A model generated the notes under the pieces. The model was not told the origin of the DNA and did no database searches. It saw only the letters and a list, made by a program, of their open reading frames with translations. A DNA stretch of 64,000 nucleotides from Chelativorans xinjiangensis (lineage in GTDB: Bacteria > Pseudomonadota > Alphaproteobacteria > Rhizobiales > Rhizobiaceae): contig NZ_WQNH01000006.1 of assembly GCF_009812055.1 (NCBI RefSeq), positions 1-64,000 on the forward strand. The letters run 5' to 3'. This document shows, piece after piece, positions 7,776 to 16,986 of the stretch (position 1 is its first letter; every line of letters starts with the position of its first letter). A program made the translations under genes and the position numbers.

Positions 7776-9056
7776 TTGGTTCCGCCGGTGACGCTATCGG
7801 TTCTCGAGCGCACGAAACACATCAGCATCCGGCACTTCCGCGCCTTCGAAGCGGCCGGCCGGTTGGGCAGCCTGAATCGGGCGGGCGACGAAGTCCACAT
7901 GTCGCAATCGACCATGACCTATGCGTTGCGCCAGGTCGAGGAGATGTTCCGCGTCCGATTGATGGAGCGCGACGCGCGCGGCAGCCGCCTGACGCCGGAA
8001 GGGGAAGTCGTCCATGCCCGCCTAGCCACGTTTTTCGAGCTTCTCAACGATACCGTGGTTGCGGTGCTTCGCCCGCTCGGGAACCGCGCCGAGGCGGATC
8101 TGGGTCGTATAGTCGGTTCTATCTCTTGGCTCCACATCCTTGCCGTTGCAGCATTCGCCCGCCTTGGCGACGTCGATGTGGCAGCACAAAAGCTTGGAAT
8201 TTCTCAGGCCTCTCTGTTGCGGCGGTTGCGTGAAGTCGGGCGGTGCCTGGGATGCGATCTGTTCGTGCGCAACGCGGAGCGCCTTGTCCTGAACCGAACC
8301 GGACAGGCATTTGCAAGGGGCCTCAGCCTCGCGGCCAAGGAACTCGACTATGCCGTCGACGAGTTGGCCTCATTGGGCGAGAGCCATGTCAGCACCATCG
8401 CCCTGGGCTGCCTTGGCCTGGCACGCACGGCACTGATCCCCAAGACGCTGTCATGCTACCTGTCGCATCGCCCCACGGTCCGTGTCCGACTTGTCGACGA
8501 CTCCTTCGATGTCGCTTTCGCAAAGCTCTGCAACGGTGAGCTCGATTACCTGATTTGTGCAAAGCGCGACGACATGGCAGCGCATGGTATCGTGGGGGAC
8601 GAGCTGTTCAGCGCAAATTATGCCATCGCATGCCGGGCCGGCCATCCGTTGACCCGCGTGGACAAGGTTACGATCGCCGACCTCCTGAGGCACGACTGGC
8701 TGCTGCCGATCGAAGGTACTCCACTGCGCCGAGCCTGCGAGCGGATCTTCGAAGGTGTCACCTTCCCCAGCCATTCGGTGATCGAGACCCAGTCGGCGAT
8801 GACATCCTTCGCCATCCTCCGCTCCAGCGACCGGCTGATGATCTCCTCCTGGCACGACATCGTCTCGAACGGTCAGGACGAGTATCTTTCCGTCCTGCCC
8901 TATCCGCTGCCGATCGCTGCGCGGTCGATCTATCTCTATCGACGACAGAGTTTTCGTCCGCCCCCGCTTCATTCTGAATTCGCCGTGCGCCTGAGACGCC
9001 GCGCGGCCAAGTTCCACGAAATCAGCTGTCCCCTACCGGAGCTGCGACCGCAGTGA
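7776..9056 (+). CDS. LysR-type regulator with two tandem HTH domains
   Basis: About 426 residues, roughly 120 longer than an ordinary LysR-type regulator. Two winged-HTH blocks follow each other: HFRAFEAAGRLGSLNRAGDEVHMSQ...LMERDARGSRLTPEGE near residues 15-80, and LAVAAFARLGDVDVAAQKLGISQASLLRRLREV...DLFVRNAERLVLNRTGQ near residues 119-185. A LysR effector domain of about 220 residues follows. No ATG is well placed: TTG 7776 lies ten bases after AGGAAG, and GTG 7788 is an alternative. It sits between the tct-esterase operon on the same strand and the convergent esterase operon, so it may control either. Tandem-HTH LysR proteins exist but are a minority. Confidence 0.85.
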   Translation: MVPPVTLSVLERTKHISIRHFRAFEAAGRLGSLNRAGDEVHMSQSTMTYALRQVEEMFRVRLMERDARGSRLTPEGEVVHARLATFFELLNDTVVAVLRPLGNRAEADLGRIVGSISWLHILAVAAFARLGDVDVAAQKLGISQASLLRRLREVGRCLGCDLFVRNAERLVLNRTGQAFARGLSLAAKELDYAVDELASLGESHVSTIALGCLGLARTALIPKTLSCYLSHRPTVRVRLVDDSFDVAFAKLCNGELDYLICAKRDDMAAHGIVGDELFSANYAIACRAGHPLTRVDKVTIADLLRHDWLLPIEGTPLRRACERIFEGVTFPSHSVIETQSAMTSFAILRSSDRLMISSWHDIVSNGQDEYLSVLPYPLPIAARSIYLYRRQSFRPPPLHSEFAVRLRRRAAKFHEISCPLPELRPQ

Positions 9057-9070
9057 GGAGGCCGCAGCTC
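9039..9070. terminator. Possible terminator hairpin between convergent genes
   Basis: GAGCTGCG (9039-9046) pairs with CGCAGCTC (9063-9070) across the stop of the tandem-HTH regulator, followed on the plus strand by GCTTTCTACTT. It separates two convergent genes whose stops lie only 19 bp apart. The U tract is weak, so efficiency is doubtful. Confidence 0.35.
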
Positions 9071-9075
9071 GCTTT

Positions 9076-10650
9076 CTACTTGGCGAAGAGGTCGCAGTTA
9101 TGGTCCGCTAGATACTGGTCCTCGGGGACAGCACTGATCTGGCCACCGGCGGAAAAGACAATACGCTGCCGGCTTTCCGGCGTATAGGCCGGCCACTCGG
9201 CCTGCTCGGATGCGGCCATGCCCCGAGTATCCGTGAGACGGACCCAATAAGCGCGCATCAGTTCGGCCAGCTTCTGCTGCTCGGCGGTAAGCCCGTTCGG
9301 GACCGTGCCCTCGCCCCACAGATAAGGCAGTTCGGCGCTGTGCGGGACTCCAAGGTCGAAGGACGAGGGAACGCTTGCATAGGAGCGGATCGGCGCGGTC
9401 TCATCGGCGAACTCGTAGGCATAGGTCGGTGTCCATTTGCCCAGGGCGTCAATCGCCTTGTGAGTGCCGCAGATATAGCGCTGGTCGGTGTCGAAGTCGC
9501 CCAGCGCCATGCCGGGGGCGGTTTCCTCCGCCTCCTTATACGCCGCAAGAACGACTTCGGCCTTGTCGCCCATGCGCTCCCGCACCGTCGATTCATACTT
9601 CTCGCGCGTAACCGGCTGCTTCTGCAGGTCGTTGCCCTCATAGATAAAGACGCGCGTCTCGTTGCGGGTGTTGCCGATGATGACGGGGACACGGTTGAAT
9701 TCGCCTGACCGGAAAGCTTCCAGCGGCGGCTTCGGCAGCGCATAACCGCCATGGGTCGTCGGGAAACCAAACCCCGAATCTTCCTGCGCGGTCAACACCT
9801 CGGCTGGCGACTTGGAGCGAAGGCAAGTGAGTGTATCCTCGGCATCCGCGCAGCCGATCGACTCGACAAATTTGCTGCCCGCCACGACCTGGTCCGCGTT
9901 CGAGGTGCTCGGGCATTCGCGCCCGCTCTCCATCACCGCTCCATGGAACAGGCCTGCTGCCTCGGGCGAGGCGAGAAGGAAGCAGACCCCGCGCGCGCCG
10001 GCCGATTGGCCCGCTATGGTCACGCGGTTCGGATCACCCCCGAAGGCCGAGATGTTCTCCTTGACCCAGCGAAGCGCCTGAACCTTGTCCAGGTCGCCGT
10101 AATTGCCGCTGCTCAGGCCGTCCTTCGATTCGGCATTCAGCGCATCGAGCGCCAGATACCCTATCGCCCCCAGGCGATAGTTCGCCGTCACGACAACAGA
10201 TCCGGCCTGCGCCAGCTCACGCGGATCCCAGTCGGTCTTGGAGCCGTTGACCGATCCGCCTCCGTGATAGCCAACGAAGACCGGCAGGTTGTCTCCCCGA
10301 TCGGCCGGCACATAGACGGTGAGTGACAGGCAGTCTTCGGTCCAGCTTGCAGGACGGTCCGGACGCCAGAAGGTGGCAAACTGCACGCATTCATTGCCCG
10401 AACCCGTCGCCTCGAATGGCTCGGTGAACGGAGCTTTCGGCTGCGGAGGGGCCCAGCGGAGATCGCCTACGGGAGCCTCGGCATAAGGAATTCCCTGGTA
10501 GATATGGAGTTCGCCGCTGCTGGTTCCGTGGATGTCGCCGGCGGGCGCGGTCACCGTCTGAGCATCCGCTGTCGTGGCAGCCAACAGGCCTGCCGCGACA
10601 GCGAAACCCAGTTGTCGACTGAACTGGTATATGGTCGGTCGAAAACTCAT
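9076..10650 (-). CDS. Exported type B carboxylesterase
   Basis: A 524-residue esterase with a clear Sec signal (FAVAAGLLAATTADA, cleavage near residue 30). The triad, numbered from ATG 10650, is Ser216 in IAGQSAGAR, Glu331 in GNTRNETRV and His437 in GVPHSAELPYLWG. The family N-terminal block YQGIPYAEAPVGDLRW is intact. The start is fixed by AAGGAGAAG upstream of ATG 10650. It is the last gene of a minus-strand series gntR, tcuA, tcuB, esterase, esterase, esterase. The GVPHSAELPYLWG form of the His block is closer to classical bacterial p-nitrobenzyl-esterase/cholinesterase types than its two neighbours. It should hydrolyse a carboxylic ester in the periplasm or outside the cell. Confidence 0.93.
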   Translation of the reverse strand: MSFRPTIYQFSRQLGFAVAAGLLAATTADAQTVTAPAGDIHGTSSGELHIYQGIPYAEAPVGDLRWAPPQPKAPFTEPFEATGSGNECVQFATFWRPDRPASWTEDCLSLTVYVPADRGDNLPVFVGYHGGGSVNGSKTDWDPRELAQAGSVVVTANYRLGAIGYLALDALNAESKDGLSSGNYGDLDKVQALRWVKENISAFGGDPNRVTIAGQSAGARGVCFLLASPEAAGLFHGAVMESGRECPSTSNADQVVAGSKFVESIGCADAEDTLTCLRSKSPAEVLTAQEDSGFGFPTTHGGYALPKPPLEAFRSGEFNRVPVIIGNTRNETRVFIYEGNDLQKQPVTREKYESTVRERMGDKAEVVLAAYKEAEETAPGMALGDFDTDQRYICGTHKAIDALGKWTPTYAYEFADETAPIRSYASVPSSFDLGVPHSAELPYLWGEGTVPNGLTAEQQKLAELMRAYWVRLTDTRGMAASEQAEWPAYTPESRQRIVFSAGGQISAVPEDQYLADHNCDLFAK

Positions 10651-10672
10651 ATGTCTTCTCCTTGCAGGCTTG

Positions 10673-10701
10673 GAGGATGAGGGCGTTGAACCCTCATCCT
10701 C
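10673..10701. other. Intercistronic 11-bp perfect stem-loop
   Basis: GAGGATGAGGG (10673-10683) pairs perfectly with CCCTCATCCTC (10691-10701) around a seven-base loop, in the 69-bp gap between two esterase genes. There is no U run on the minus strand, so it looks like an RNA stability or processing element more than a terminator. Confidence 0.7.
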
Positions 10702-10719
10702 GCAAAGCACCGTGTCTCT

Positions 10720-12399
10720 TCACTGGGAAAGGTCGCCCTCGCTTACTTCGAACCGGTCGAACACTGCTTTGCGGTTCAGGGCGTCACGGCTCGGATACGG
10801 CGTTGATTCCACGGCTTGGGCATAGCCGTCGGCGAACCGCATGAAGGCCGGCCCATCCGTCGGCTGGGGCCACTCCGGCAGGTCTTCGCCGTTCGGATCG
10901 CCTGTCTTGATAAAGTTCGCAAGATAGGACGAGATGGTATCGGCCATGCGATAGTCCGCATCGGTCCAGTGCCGCTGACCCGGCCATTCCCGCAGCGAAT
11001 TGAAGAAATACCACAGGTCCGACGAGTGGTACGCGCCATAGAACTCGGAGTCCCGGCCCGGCGGCACCTGATTGAAATAATAGGCGAAAACATTGCCGTT
11101 GTTGTGCGCCTTCGCGTATTGGGCCGAAATGAGAGCCTTCTGGAACTCGAAGTCGGTGTCGGCCCGGAGCGACATCCGGTACGCTTCTCGCGGATCGGAC
11201 GGCTCGTAGACCTCCTTGTAGTCGTCGTTGCCGTAGATCTTGGTCATGGCGGCATCGAATTCCTCATCCGCGAAGGTGCGGTCCGGGCCGCCTCGTTGCG
11301 AGGTGCGTTCGTCGGAAGTTCCGCCGATCATGATATCGATGCCGTTGAGCGCGCCCGGACGCAGCAGGTCGATCGACTCCTGCGTCAGCGAGTAGCCGTC
11401 GATGATGTATTCGCCGATGGCTCGGTCGAGTGCTTTGTAGAGAATATCATCTCCCACCATCTTTTGGGTGAACTCAGTCGTCGGTAGCGCTCGGAGATCA
11501 GCAAGGTTCATCGGCTTCCCAAATATCTCCTCCAGCGCCGCAGCGTTATCGGTCTCTGCCTGTTCCAGCGTCTTGAAGTCCAAAGGCAGGATGCCACCAA
11601 AGCCGCTTTGGATGACGGCACGGTGGAATAGTCCCTTCGCCAAGGGGCTCTTGAGCAAGGTGACGCTGTTTCGCCCGCCGGCCGACTGACCTCCTATCGT
11701 CACGCGGCTCGGGTCGCCGCCAAAGCCTCGTATGTTGTCTTGCACCCATTGAAGTGTCGCGACGAGGTCGAGCAGGGCGTAGTTACCGGAGGCGCCGTTC
11801 GGGCTCTCCTTGCTCAGTTCGTCGAGCGCAAGGAAACCAAGAGGTCCGACACGGTATTGCGTCTGAACGACGATGACCCCCTTTTCGGCCAGTTTCGATG
11901 CCCAGAATTCGATCTCCGAGGCATAGCCGTGATCGTTGCCGCCGCCGTGAATCCAGACATAGACGGGCAGGTTGTCGTCTGTGCTTGCGGCGGGGGTATA
12001 GAGATTGAGCTTCAGACTGCCTTCGCTGGCCGGGGGCAGGAACTCACGATCGTAATAGAACTCATCGCCCCAGAACTTTCCAACCGGATTGAGGTTGATG
12101 TCCTGAACCACCTGATCGGGCCATCTGTCTGCGGCCATGACCCCTTCCCATGGCTCGACGGGCTGCGGCGGCATCCACCGGTTTGCCCCGGATGTTTGGG
12201 CGGCGAAGGGAATGCCCTTGAAGAGCTGGACGCCCGGCACATCCGTTTCGACGCCCTTCACTTTGCCGCCAGCGATCTCGACCACATCAACCGGGTCGGC
12301 AAGAGCGGCGGGTACGGCAGTGCTCATTAGAAGACTGCCGGCCAACACACACCACGCCAATCTCCTGCAAGGGGATGCCTTGCTAGATACCATGTGCAT
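10720..12399 (-). CDS. Exported type B carboxylesterase
   Basis: A 559-residue esterase with a Sec signal (RRLAWCVLAGSLLMSTAVPAALA). The start at 12399 is preceded by AAAGGAGGAGGAG; ATG 12393 is an in-frame alternative. The nucleophile Ser239 lies in IGGQSAGGRN, the acid is Glu in GGTSDERTS, and the base is His in YGAYHSSDLWYFF. The oxyanion loop is VWIHGGGNDHG. These variants (SDERT, GAYHSSDLWYF) are shared with the two esterases at 47184-50793, so the three form one paralogous subgroup. It lies between two other exported esterases downstream of tcuAB. Substrate inferred as a polycarboxylate ester; not determinable here. Confidence 0.92.
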   Translation of the reverse strand: MHMVSSKASPCRRLAWCVLAGSLLMSTAVPAALADPVDVVEIAGGKVKGVETDVPGVQLFKGIPFAAQTSGANRWMPPQPVEPWEGVMAADRWPDQVVQDINLNPVGKFWGDEFYYDREFLPPASEGSLKLNLYTPAASTDDNLPVYVWIHGGGNDHGYASEIEFWASKLAEKGVIVVQTQYRVGPLGFLALDELSKESPNGASGNYALLDLVATLQWVQDNIRGFGGDPSRVTIGGQSAGGRNSVTLLKSPLAKGLFHRAVIQSGFGGILPLDFKTLEQAETDNAAALEEIFGKPMNLADLRALPTTEFTQKMVGDDILYKALDRAIGEYIIDGYSLTQESIDLLRPGALNGIDIMIGGTSDERTSQRGGPDRTFADEEFDAAMTKIYGNDDYKEVYEPSDPREAYRMSLRADTDFEFQKALISAQYAKAHNNGNVFAYYFNQVPPGRDSEFYGAYHSSDLWYFFNSLREWPGQRHWTDADYRMADTISSYLANFIKTGDPNGEDLPEWPQPTDGPAFMRFADGYAQAVESTPYPSRDALNRKAVFDRFEVSEGDLSQ

Positions 12400-12419
12400 T
12401 TTCTCCTCCTCCTTTGGGA

Positions 12420-12530
12420 TCCGTCCCATCGGGACGGACAGGCTAGGCCGCTTCTCCACCGGCCAAGACAATATCCGATCAGCAAGTTTCGGCTGTTCCT
12501 CCTTCGGTGCGCCGGCGGAATGCCGCCGGC
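12420..12530. other. Two GC-rich stem-loops between esterase genes
   Basis: Stem 1: TCCGTCCC (12420-12427) with GGGACGGA (12431-12438), a 3-base loop, immediately upstream of the esterase ribosome site. Stem 2: GCCGGCGG (12511-12518) with CCGCCGGC (12523-12530), a 4-base loop. Both are perfect and neither has a U tract, so they probably set relative expression of the flanking cistrons through RNA stability or ribosome access. Confidence 0.65.
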
Positions 12531-12559
12531 ACACTTCGTTGCTTGGTTGGAAGACAGGA

Positions 12560-14224
12560 TCAGATCGCGCCCGCAGCTTCGAGCAGCGGGGTATCGTGAT
12601 TGAAGCGGACCTCGCTCACATTGTCGAAGATCATCGTTGCTCCGCCCTCGACCGTGTAGGCTGGCCATTCGGGAAGACCCTCATGGTTCGGGTTGCCCGT
12701 ACGGGCAAAGGCGATCCAGGCGTCGCTTACCCGCTCGGACATTGCGATCGCGTCCGGTCCGCCGCCGGTGGCCGTATTGACGAGTTCGGCGTTTGCGAAG
12801 ACATGCGGGATTTCCGCGCAGTGCCAAGCCATGCCGATGCCTTCGAGCACGGGGGATTCCCAGCTGAACATGTAGGTGTAGACCGGCGCGCCACCCTGTT
12901 CCGCCTTCATCTTGGCATTGCGCAGGGTACCTGGGCGCGAGCGCAGATCTACGAAGTAGGCATCGGCCAGCGTCTTGTCGGGATATGCGGCGAGGAAGGC
13001 CTCGGCCACTGCGTCAGCCTTGTCGCCAAATCGCTCCTTCAGCTTCTCCCGGGCGTATTCCTCGGCCCATTGGTTCTTGTTGTCAGCGAGAAGGTCGGCA
13101 GGCTTGTTGCGGATGACCGTCTCGCTTTCGTTCAGCACGTTGCCGATCAGAAGTGGGATGTCGCGTCCCTGGTCGACCCAGCCGTCGCCGCCGTTCTCGT
13201 CCTGCAGGACCTGGACGCCGTCGATGACGGCCCGCCAACCGGTGACGCCTGGAAAAGCATTCTCCTGTGACAGCGTCTCGAAAGCCTGGGTCCCAGCGGC
13301 GAGCAGGTCTTCATATGAAACCTCGCGAATCTTGTCAGCCGTCTCTGCGGTTAAGCCCAAATTCCCAAGCGTGAGTTCGGCCACACGGCTCGCGGCTTCC
13401 TTCGGCATGCCCGCCACATTGGTGGCGCCGCTCTGGACTATAGCTTTATGGAACAGGCCGTCCGCTGCCGGCATGCGCATCAGGGCACGCACCTTGCCGC
13501 CGCCGCCGGACTGCCCGAAGATCGTGACGTTGTCCGGATCGCCGCCGAATGCCTCGATGTTGTCACGCACCCATTCAAGGGCGGCCACAGTATCCATCAG
13601 GCCGAGATTGGGCGTATCCGCATAGTCCGGCCCGTATGCCGATAGATCGAGGAAGCCCAGAATGTTCAGCCGGTGATTCAGCGTTACGACGACGACATCT
13701 CCCTTTTTTGCAAGATTTTCGCCGTCATAGGCCACCTGCTCGATCGCCGATCCATTGGTGAAGCCGCCGCCGTGCAGCCAGACCATCACGGGCCGATTGC
13801 CTCCGTCGTTCACCCCGGGTGTCCAGATGTTGAGGAACTGACAGTTCTCGCTCATGGGAAGATAGCGATGCGGATTGAAAAGTTCGTCGTTGGCGACCTC
13901 GCTCATCGGCGGAATGAGACAATTGTTGCCATAGGTCACCGCCGGACGGATCCCCTCCCAGGACTCCACCTTTTGCGGCATCATGAACCGCTCGGCAGTG
14001 GCGTAAGGCGTGCCGAGATACTGGAAAACGCCGTTGCGCTCGGCGCCCAGCAGCTTGCCCGCGTTCGTGGCGACCAGCGCACGGTCCGCGGCTGTGACAT
14101 ATTCCGATGCCTGAGTTCCGACCGCTGGCATGAACGTCGCGCCGATCATCGCCATCATGGGTATTGCAGCCAGGCCTGCTGACCGCGCAAGGCCAGTCAG
14201 TGTGAGCTGTCTCGAGTCGAACAT
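12560..14224 (-). CDS. Exported type B carboxylesterase
   Basis: A 554-residue esterase. The start at 14224 follows GGAGGAGGAGGAAC. The N-terminus (LTGLARSAGLAAIPMMAMIGATFMPAVGTQA) is a long hydrophobic signal with a likely cleavage after TQA. Active-site blocks: Ser in IFGQSGGGGKV, Glu in IGNVLNESETV, His in WHCAEIPHVFANAE; oxyanion loop VWLHGGGFTNGS. It resembles the cytoplasmic esterase at 6000-7577 more than its two operon neighbours. It is the first esterase after tcuB, separated by a 256-bp gap with a hairpin. Expected role: periplasmic release of an acid that the cell then imports. Confidence 0.92.
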   Translation of the reverse strand: MFDSRQLTLTGLARSAGLAAIPMMAMIGATFMPAVGTQASEYVTAADRALVATNAGKLLGAERNGVFQYLGTPYATAERFMMPQKVESWEGIRPAVTYGNNCLIPPMSEVANDELFNPHRYLPMSENCQFLNIWTPGVNDGGNRPVMVWLHGGGFTNGSAIEQVAYDGENLAKKGDVVVVTLNHRLNILGFLDLSAYGPDYADTPNLGLMDTVAALEWVRDNIEAFGGDPDNVTIFGQSGGGGKVRALMRMPAADGLFHKAIVQSGATNVAGMPKEAASRVAELTLGNLGLTAETADKIREVSYEDLLAAGTQAFETLSQENAFPGVTGWRAVIDGVQVLQDENGGDGWVDQGRDIPLLIGNVLNESETVIRNKPADLLADNKNQWAEEYAREKLKERFGDKADAVAEAFLAAYPDKTLADAYFVDLRSRPGTLRNAKMKAEQGGAPVYTYMFSWESPVLEGIGMAWHCAEIPHVFANAELVNTATGGGPDAIAMSERVSDAWIAFARTGNPNHEGLPEWPAYTVEGGATMIFDNVSEVRFNHDTPLLEAAGAI

Positions 14225-14258
14225 TCGTTCCTCCTCCTCCAACTGTCACTTCAAAATG

Positions 14259-14288
14259 GCCGGGGTCTTCGGAAAGCCGAAACCCGGC
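14259..14288. other. Stem-loop in the tcuB-esterase gap (attenuator-like)
   Basis: GCCGGG (14259-14264) pairs with CCCGGC (14283-14288), with an inner TCGG/CCGA stem (about 14268-14280). On the minus strand it is followed by CATTTTGAAG, a weak U tract, ahead of the esterase ribosome site. It could reduce but not abolish readthrough from tcuB. The rest of the 14225-14480 gap shows no gene. Confidence 0.45.
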
Positions 14289-14480
14289 TTCCGCCGGCAC
14301 GAGGGTACCCGCGGATTGCAGGAGGATAATTGGCCCTAAACTTTGAGGGTTATCGAGTTTGCAGTAAGCGCTATGAAAAAACCGCCATCCATTCGGCAGG
14401 AGCTGGGAACGGTGCAACGTCGGAGGTCGGCTACTCGTCGCGCGTTGCCTGGAGTCGGCCCGCGGGGAACCGCCCGGCAC

Positions 14481-15566
14481 TCATCCCTTCCGCTTCGTTT
14501 CCTCGGCAAGCAGCGCCGCGATGCGGAAGAAGCCATGAACCATTTTCGTGTAGGGTAGCAGCAGGAACAAGGCCAGCACCGAACCCAGATGCAGCGCCAG
14601 AAGGCTGGGCACCGCAAAGGTGCCGGTGGCTGCATATAGCGCCAGCCCGGAAGCCGCCACGAGACCGAGCAGCAGCACGAATGCCATCTCGCCTCCCCAA
14701 ACCCGGCTTGCGCCAAGCTTGGGATCGGCGCGCATCTTAAGCCAAACAAGCCCGCTGGTGCCAATCACCAGCGCGATGCCGCCGGGCACGCCCAAGAGCT
14801 TGGGCGGCGTGAACAGGCCGTAGGGCGCCTGCCAGTCAAGGAAGTAGTGCATGAGCGTTGCCACCGCCGTCGCCGCGAAGCAGGCAAGGAAGCCGTAGAG
14901 CACAGCCTGGTGGAACCAGCGCCTGAGGTCGGTGTAGCGGTCCTCGCGCTCGAAATTGCAGCCTTGTCCCTGTCCGCCGTCGAGGTTCCGCAGTGTCGCA
15001 GCGCTGGCAAGGGCATTGCGGATGTCGCGCAGCGTGATAGGCCCCGCACCGACGTCCCGCCAGTACTGGTACAGACCGATGGCGACGGCAATAAGCGGCA
15101 GCAGGAATGCCGGGGTGAAAACCGCGACCATCGCGTTGTGCGACAGGTGCGCGTAGAACCCGTCGCCCGCACCTTCCGGCAGGGCGGCAATCAAGGCAAA
15201 CAAGGCCGAGATGCCGGCGACCAGCATCCCCGCAATTGCCACGCCATGCGTATGGAATAAGCGCGAAAATGGCGCCGGCCAGACCAGCCGCTCCCAGCTT
15301 CCCTGACGGACTTCGGCCAGCGCTGCGGGAAGATTCAGCGCGAATTCATGCGGCTCGGTGTACTGGCAGGCATAGTAGCAGCCCCGGCAGTTGTGACAGA
15401 GGTTCGCCAGATGCGTGATGTCGCCGTCGGAGAACATCTTCTGGCGCGTCATCGCCGGAAACACGGAACAATAACCTTCGCAATAGCGGCATGCGTTGCA
15501 TATCTCGATCTGCCGCCGGGCTTCGGCAGTTGAACCAGAGTCGTCTTGGGAGAGTTCAAGCAACAT
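14481..15566 (-). CDS. tcuB: Tricarballylate utilisation protein B (TcuB/CitB-like)
   Basis: A 361-residue membrane Fe-S/haem protein that reoxidises the flavin of TcuA and passes electrons to the quinone pool. The N-terminus has two cysteine clusters, CNACRYCEGYCSVFPAM and CHNCRGCYYACQYTEPHEFALN, fitting two 4Fe-4S centres. About six membrane segments follow, including conserved histidines (LSHNAMVAVF, RRWFHQAVLYGF, LMHYFLDW, LLALHLGSV, KMVHGFFR) able to ligate haem. The start ATG 15566 overlaps the tcuA stop by 11 bases, so the genes are translationally coupled. Tail and length match the TcuB family of Salmonella. Electron acceptor inferred from the family. Confidence 0.92.
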   Translation of the reverse strand: MLLELSQDDSGSTAEARRQIEICNACRYCEGYCSVFPAMTRQKMFSDGDITHLANLCHNCRGCYYACQYTEPHEFALNLPAALAEVRQGSWERLVWPAPFSRLFHTHGVAIAGMLVAGISALFALIAALPEGAGDGFYAHLSHNAMVAVFTPAFLLPLIAVAIGLYQYWRDVGAGPITLRDIRNALASAATLRNLDGGQGQGCNFEREDRYTDLRRWFHQAVLYGFLACFAATAVATLMHYFLDWQAPYGLFTPPKLLGVPGGIALVIGTSGLVWLKMRADPKLGASRVWGGEMAFVLLLGLVAASGLALYAATGTFAVPSLLALHLGSVLALFLLLPYTKMVHGFFRIAALLAEETKRKG

Positions 15567-16986
15567 CTGCAATTTCCTGATCGTTGAGAGCGTGGCGAGC
15601 CGCTTCATGTCCCGCGATGCGGCCAAAGACGGTCCCGATCGTCATGCCGAAACCGGCAAGGTAGCCCTGCCCTAGGATCGATCCGGCCATGATTTCGCCG
15701 GCGGCCCAGACATTTGATAGAACGCCGGAGGGCGTCTGAACGCGCGCTGTCTTGTCGACCTTGAGGCCGAGATAGGTGAAGGTGACCCCTGGCCGCAGTT
15801 GATAGCCATAGAAGGGCGGCTCCGTGACGGGTTGTGCCCAGTTGGTCTTGGGAGGATCAATGCCTTCCGTCGATAGCCCGTCCAGTTCCGTCGGGGTGAA
15901 GGCGCCAGGCATGCAGGCGGCATTGAAACCGCCGATGGTTTTGGCGAGTTTTGCAGGATCGAGGCCGAGCTTTTCACCCAGTTCCTCGATGGTCTGTCCC
16001 ACCACCGGCCGAAAGACCGATGGCATGAAGAGATCAAGGGATGTGGAATCGATAATCGCGTAGGCTACCTGGTCCGGCTGTCCGGCGACGAGGCGCCCCC
16101 AGATTGCGTAGCGCTTGGGCCAGACATCCTCGCCTTCATCATAGAAGCGCTCCGCATCCCGGTTCACCACGACCGAAAATGGCACGCAGTCGAGGCGCGT
16201 AACGATCCCGCCGTCATATTGGGGTGCGCGGCCGTCAATGGCCACTGCATGGCACTGCGTTGGATCGCCGACGCTTTCACATCCCTGGTCCAGCATATCG
16301 CGAAGCACCACACCGCGGTTATAGGGTGTTCCGCGGATGAGAAAGTTTCTGGCGGCCGGCCCCCAGGCGCTTACCAGCCATTCCCGGTCGGCCTGGAAGC
16401 CCCCCGAGGCAAGCACCACCGCACGCGCGGAAATGCGCTCCACCGGGCCGCCGGAGAAACTCACTTCGACATGCTCGAATCTGTCCGCCTCAACGGCGAT
16501 ATGGCTGACCTGGGCTTCATAACGAACGGTCACACCCAGATCTTCGGCGGTGTTGTAGTAGGCGTTGACGAGCGCCTTGCCGCCGCCGAGGAAGAAGGCG
16601 TTGGTCCGGCTCAAGGACAGGGTGCCGGACAGGGAGGGCTGGAAACGAACGCCATGCGCTTCCATCCAAGGCAGGCATTCCTGGGAGGCGCGGATCGTGA
16701 AGCGCGCCAGATCTTCATCGGTCTTGCCCTTTGTCACCAGCATCAGGTCTTGGAAATATTCGTCCTCGCCATAGGTGCCGGTGAGAACAGAGAGAGGCCC
16801 TTCATGCTTGCAGCGGAAGTTGCGGGTATGGCGCGAATTCCCGCCGCGATAGGGTTTGGGCGCCCCCTCGAGCACGAGCACGCGCGCACCCTCTTCGGCA
16901 GCGCAGATAGAAGCGCAAAGGGCTGCGTTCCCTCCGCCCACGACGACGACATCCCATGAATGGCGCGGCGGCGCCAGCCGGTTCAT
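15556..16986 (-). CDS. tcuA: FAD-dependent tricarballylate dehydrogenase (TcuA)
   Basis: A 476-residue flavoprotein of the fumarate reductase/succinate dehydrogenase superfamily. In characterised homologues TcuA oxidises tricarballylate to cis-aconitate, feeding the TCA cycle. The FAD-binding Rossmann motif is DVVVVGGGNAALCASICAAEEGARVLVLE near residues 12-40, followed by the TcuA-typical RGGNSRHTRNFR. The C-terminal block NVWAAGEIMAGSILGQGYLAGFGMTIGTVFGRIAG closes the FAD site. Its ATG overlaps the gntR stop (ATGA) and its 3' end overlaps tcuB. Related substrates, such as other tricarboxylates, cannot be excluded, but the tcuA-tcuB pair and nearby TTT transporter support the tricarballylate assignment. 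Confidence 0.9.
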   Translation of the reverse strand: MNRLAPPRHSWDVVVVGGGNAALCASICAAEEGARVLVLEGAPKPYRGGNSRHTRNFRCKHEGPLSVLTGTYGEDEYFQDLMLVTKGKTDEDLARFTIRASQECLPWMEAHGVRFQPSLSGTLSLSRTNAFFLGGGKALVNAYYNTAEDLGVTVRYEAQVSHIAVEADRFEHVEVSFSGGPVERISARAVVLASGGFQADREWLVSAWGPAARNFLIRGTPYNRGVVLRDMLDQGCESVGDPTQCHAVAIDGRAPQYDGGIVTRLDCVPFSVVVNRDAERFYDEGEDVWPKRYAIWGRLVAGQPDQVAYAIIDSTSLDLFMPSVFRPVVGQTIEELGEKLGLDPAKLAKTIGGFNAACMPGAFTPTELDGLSTEGIDPPKTNWAQPVTEPPFYGYQLRPGVTFTYLGLKVDKTARVQTPSGVLSNVWAAGEIMAGSILGQGYLAGFGMTIGTVFGRIAGHEAARHALNDQEIADVA

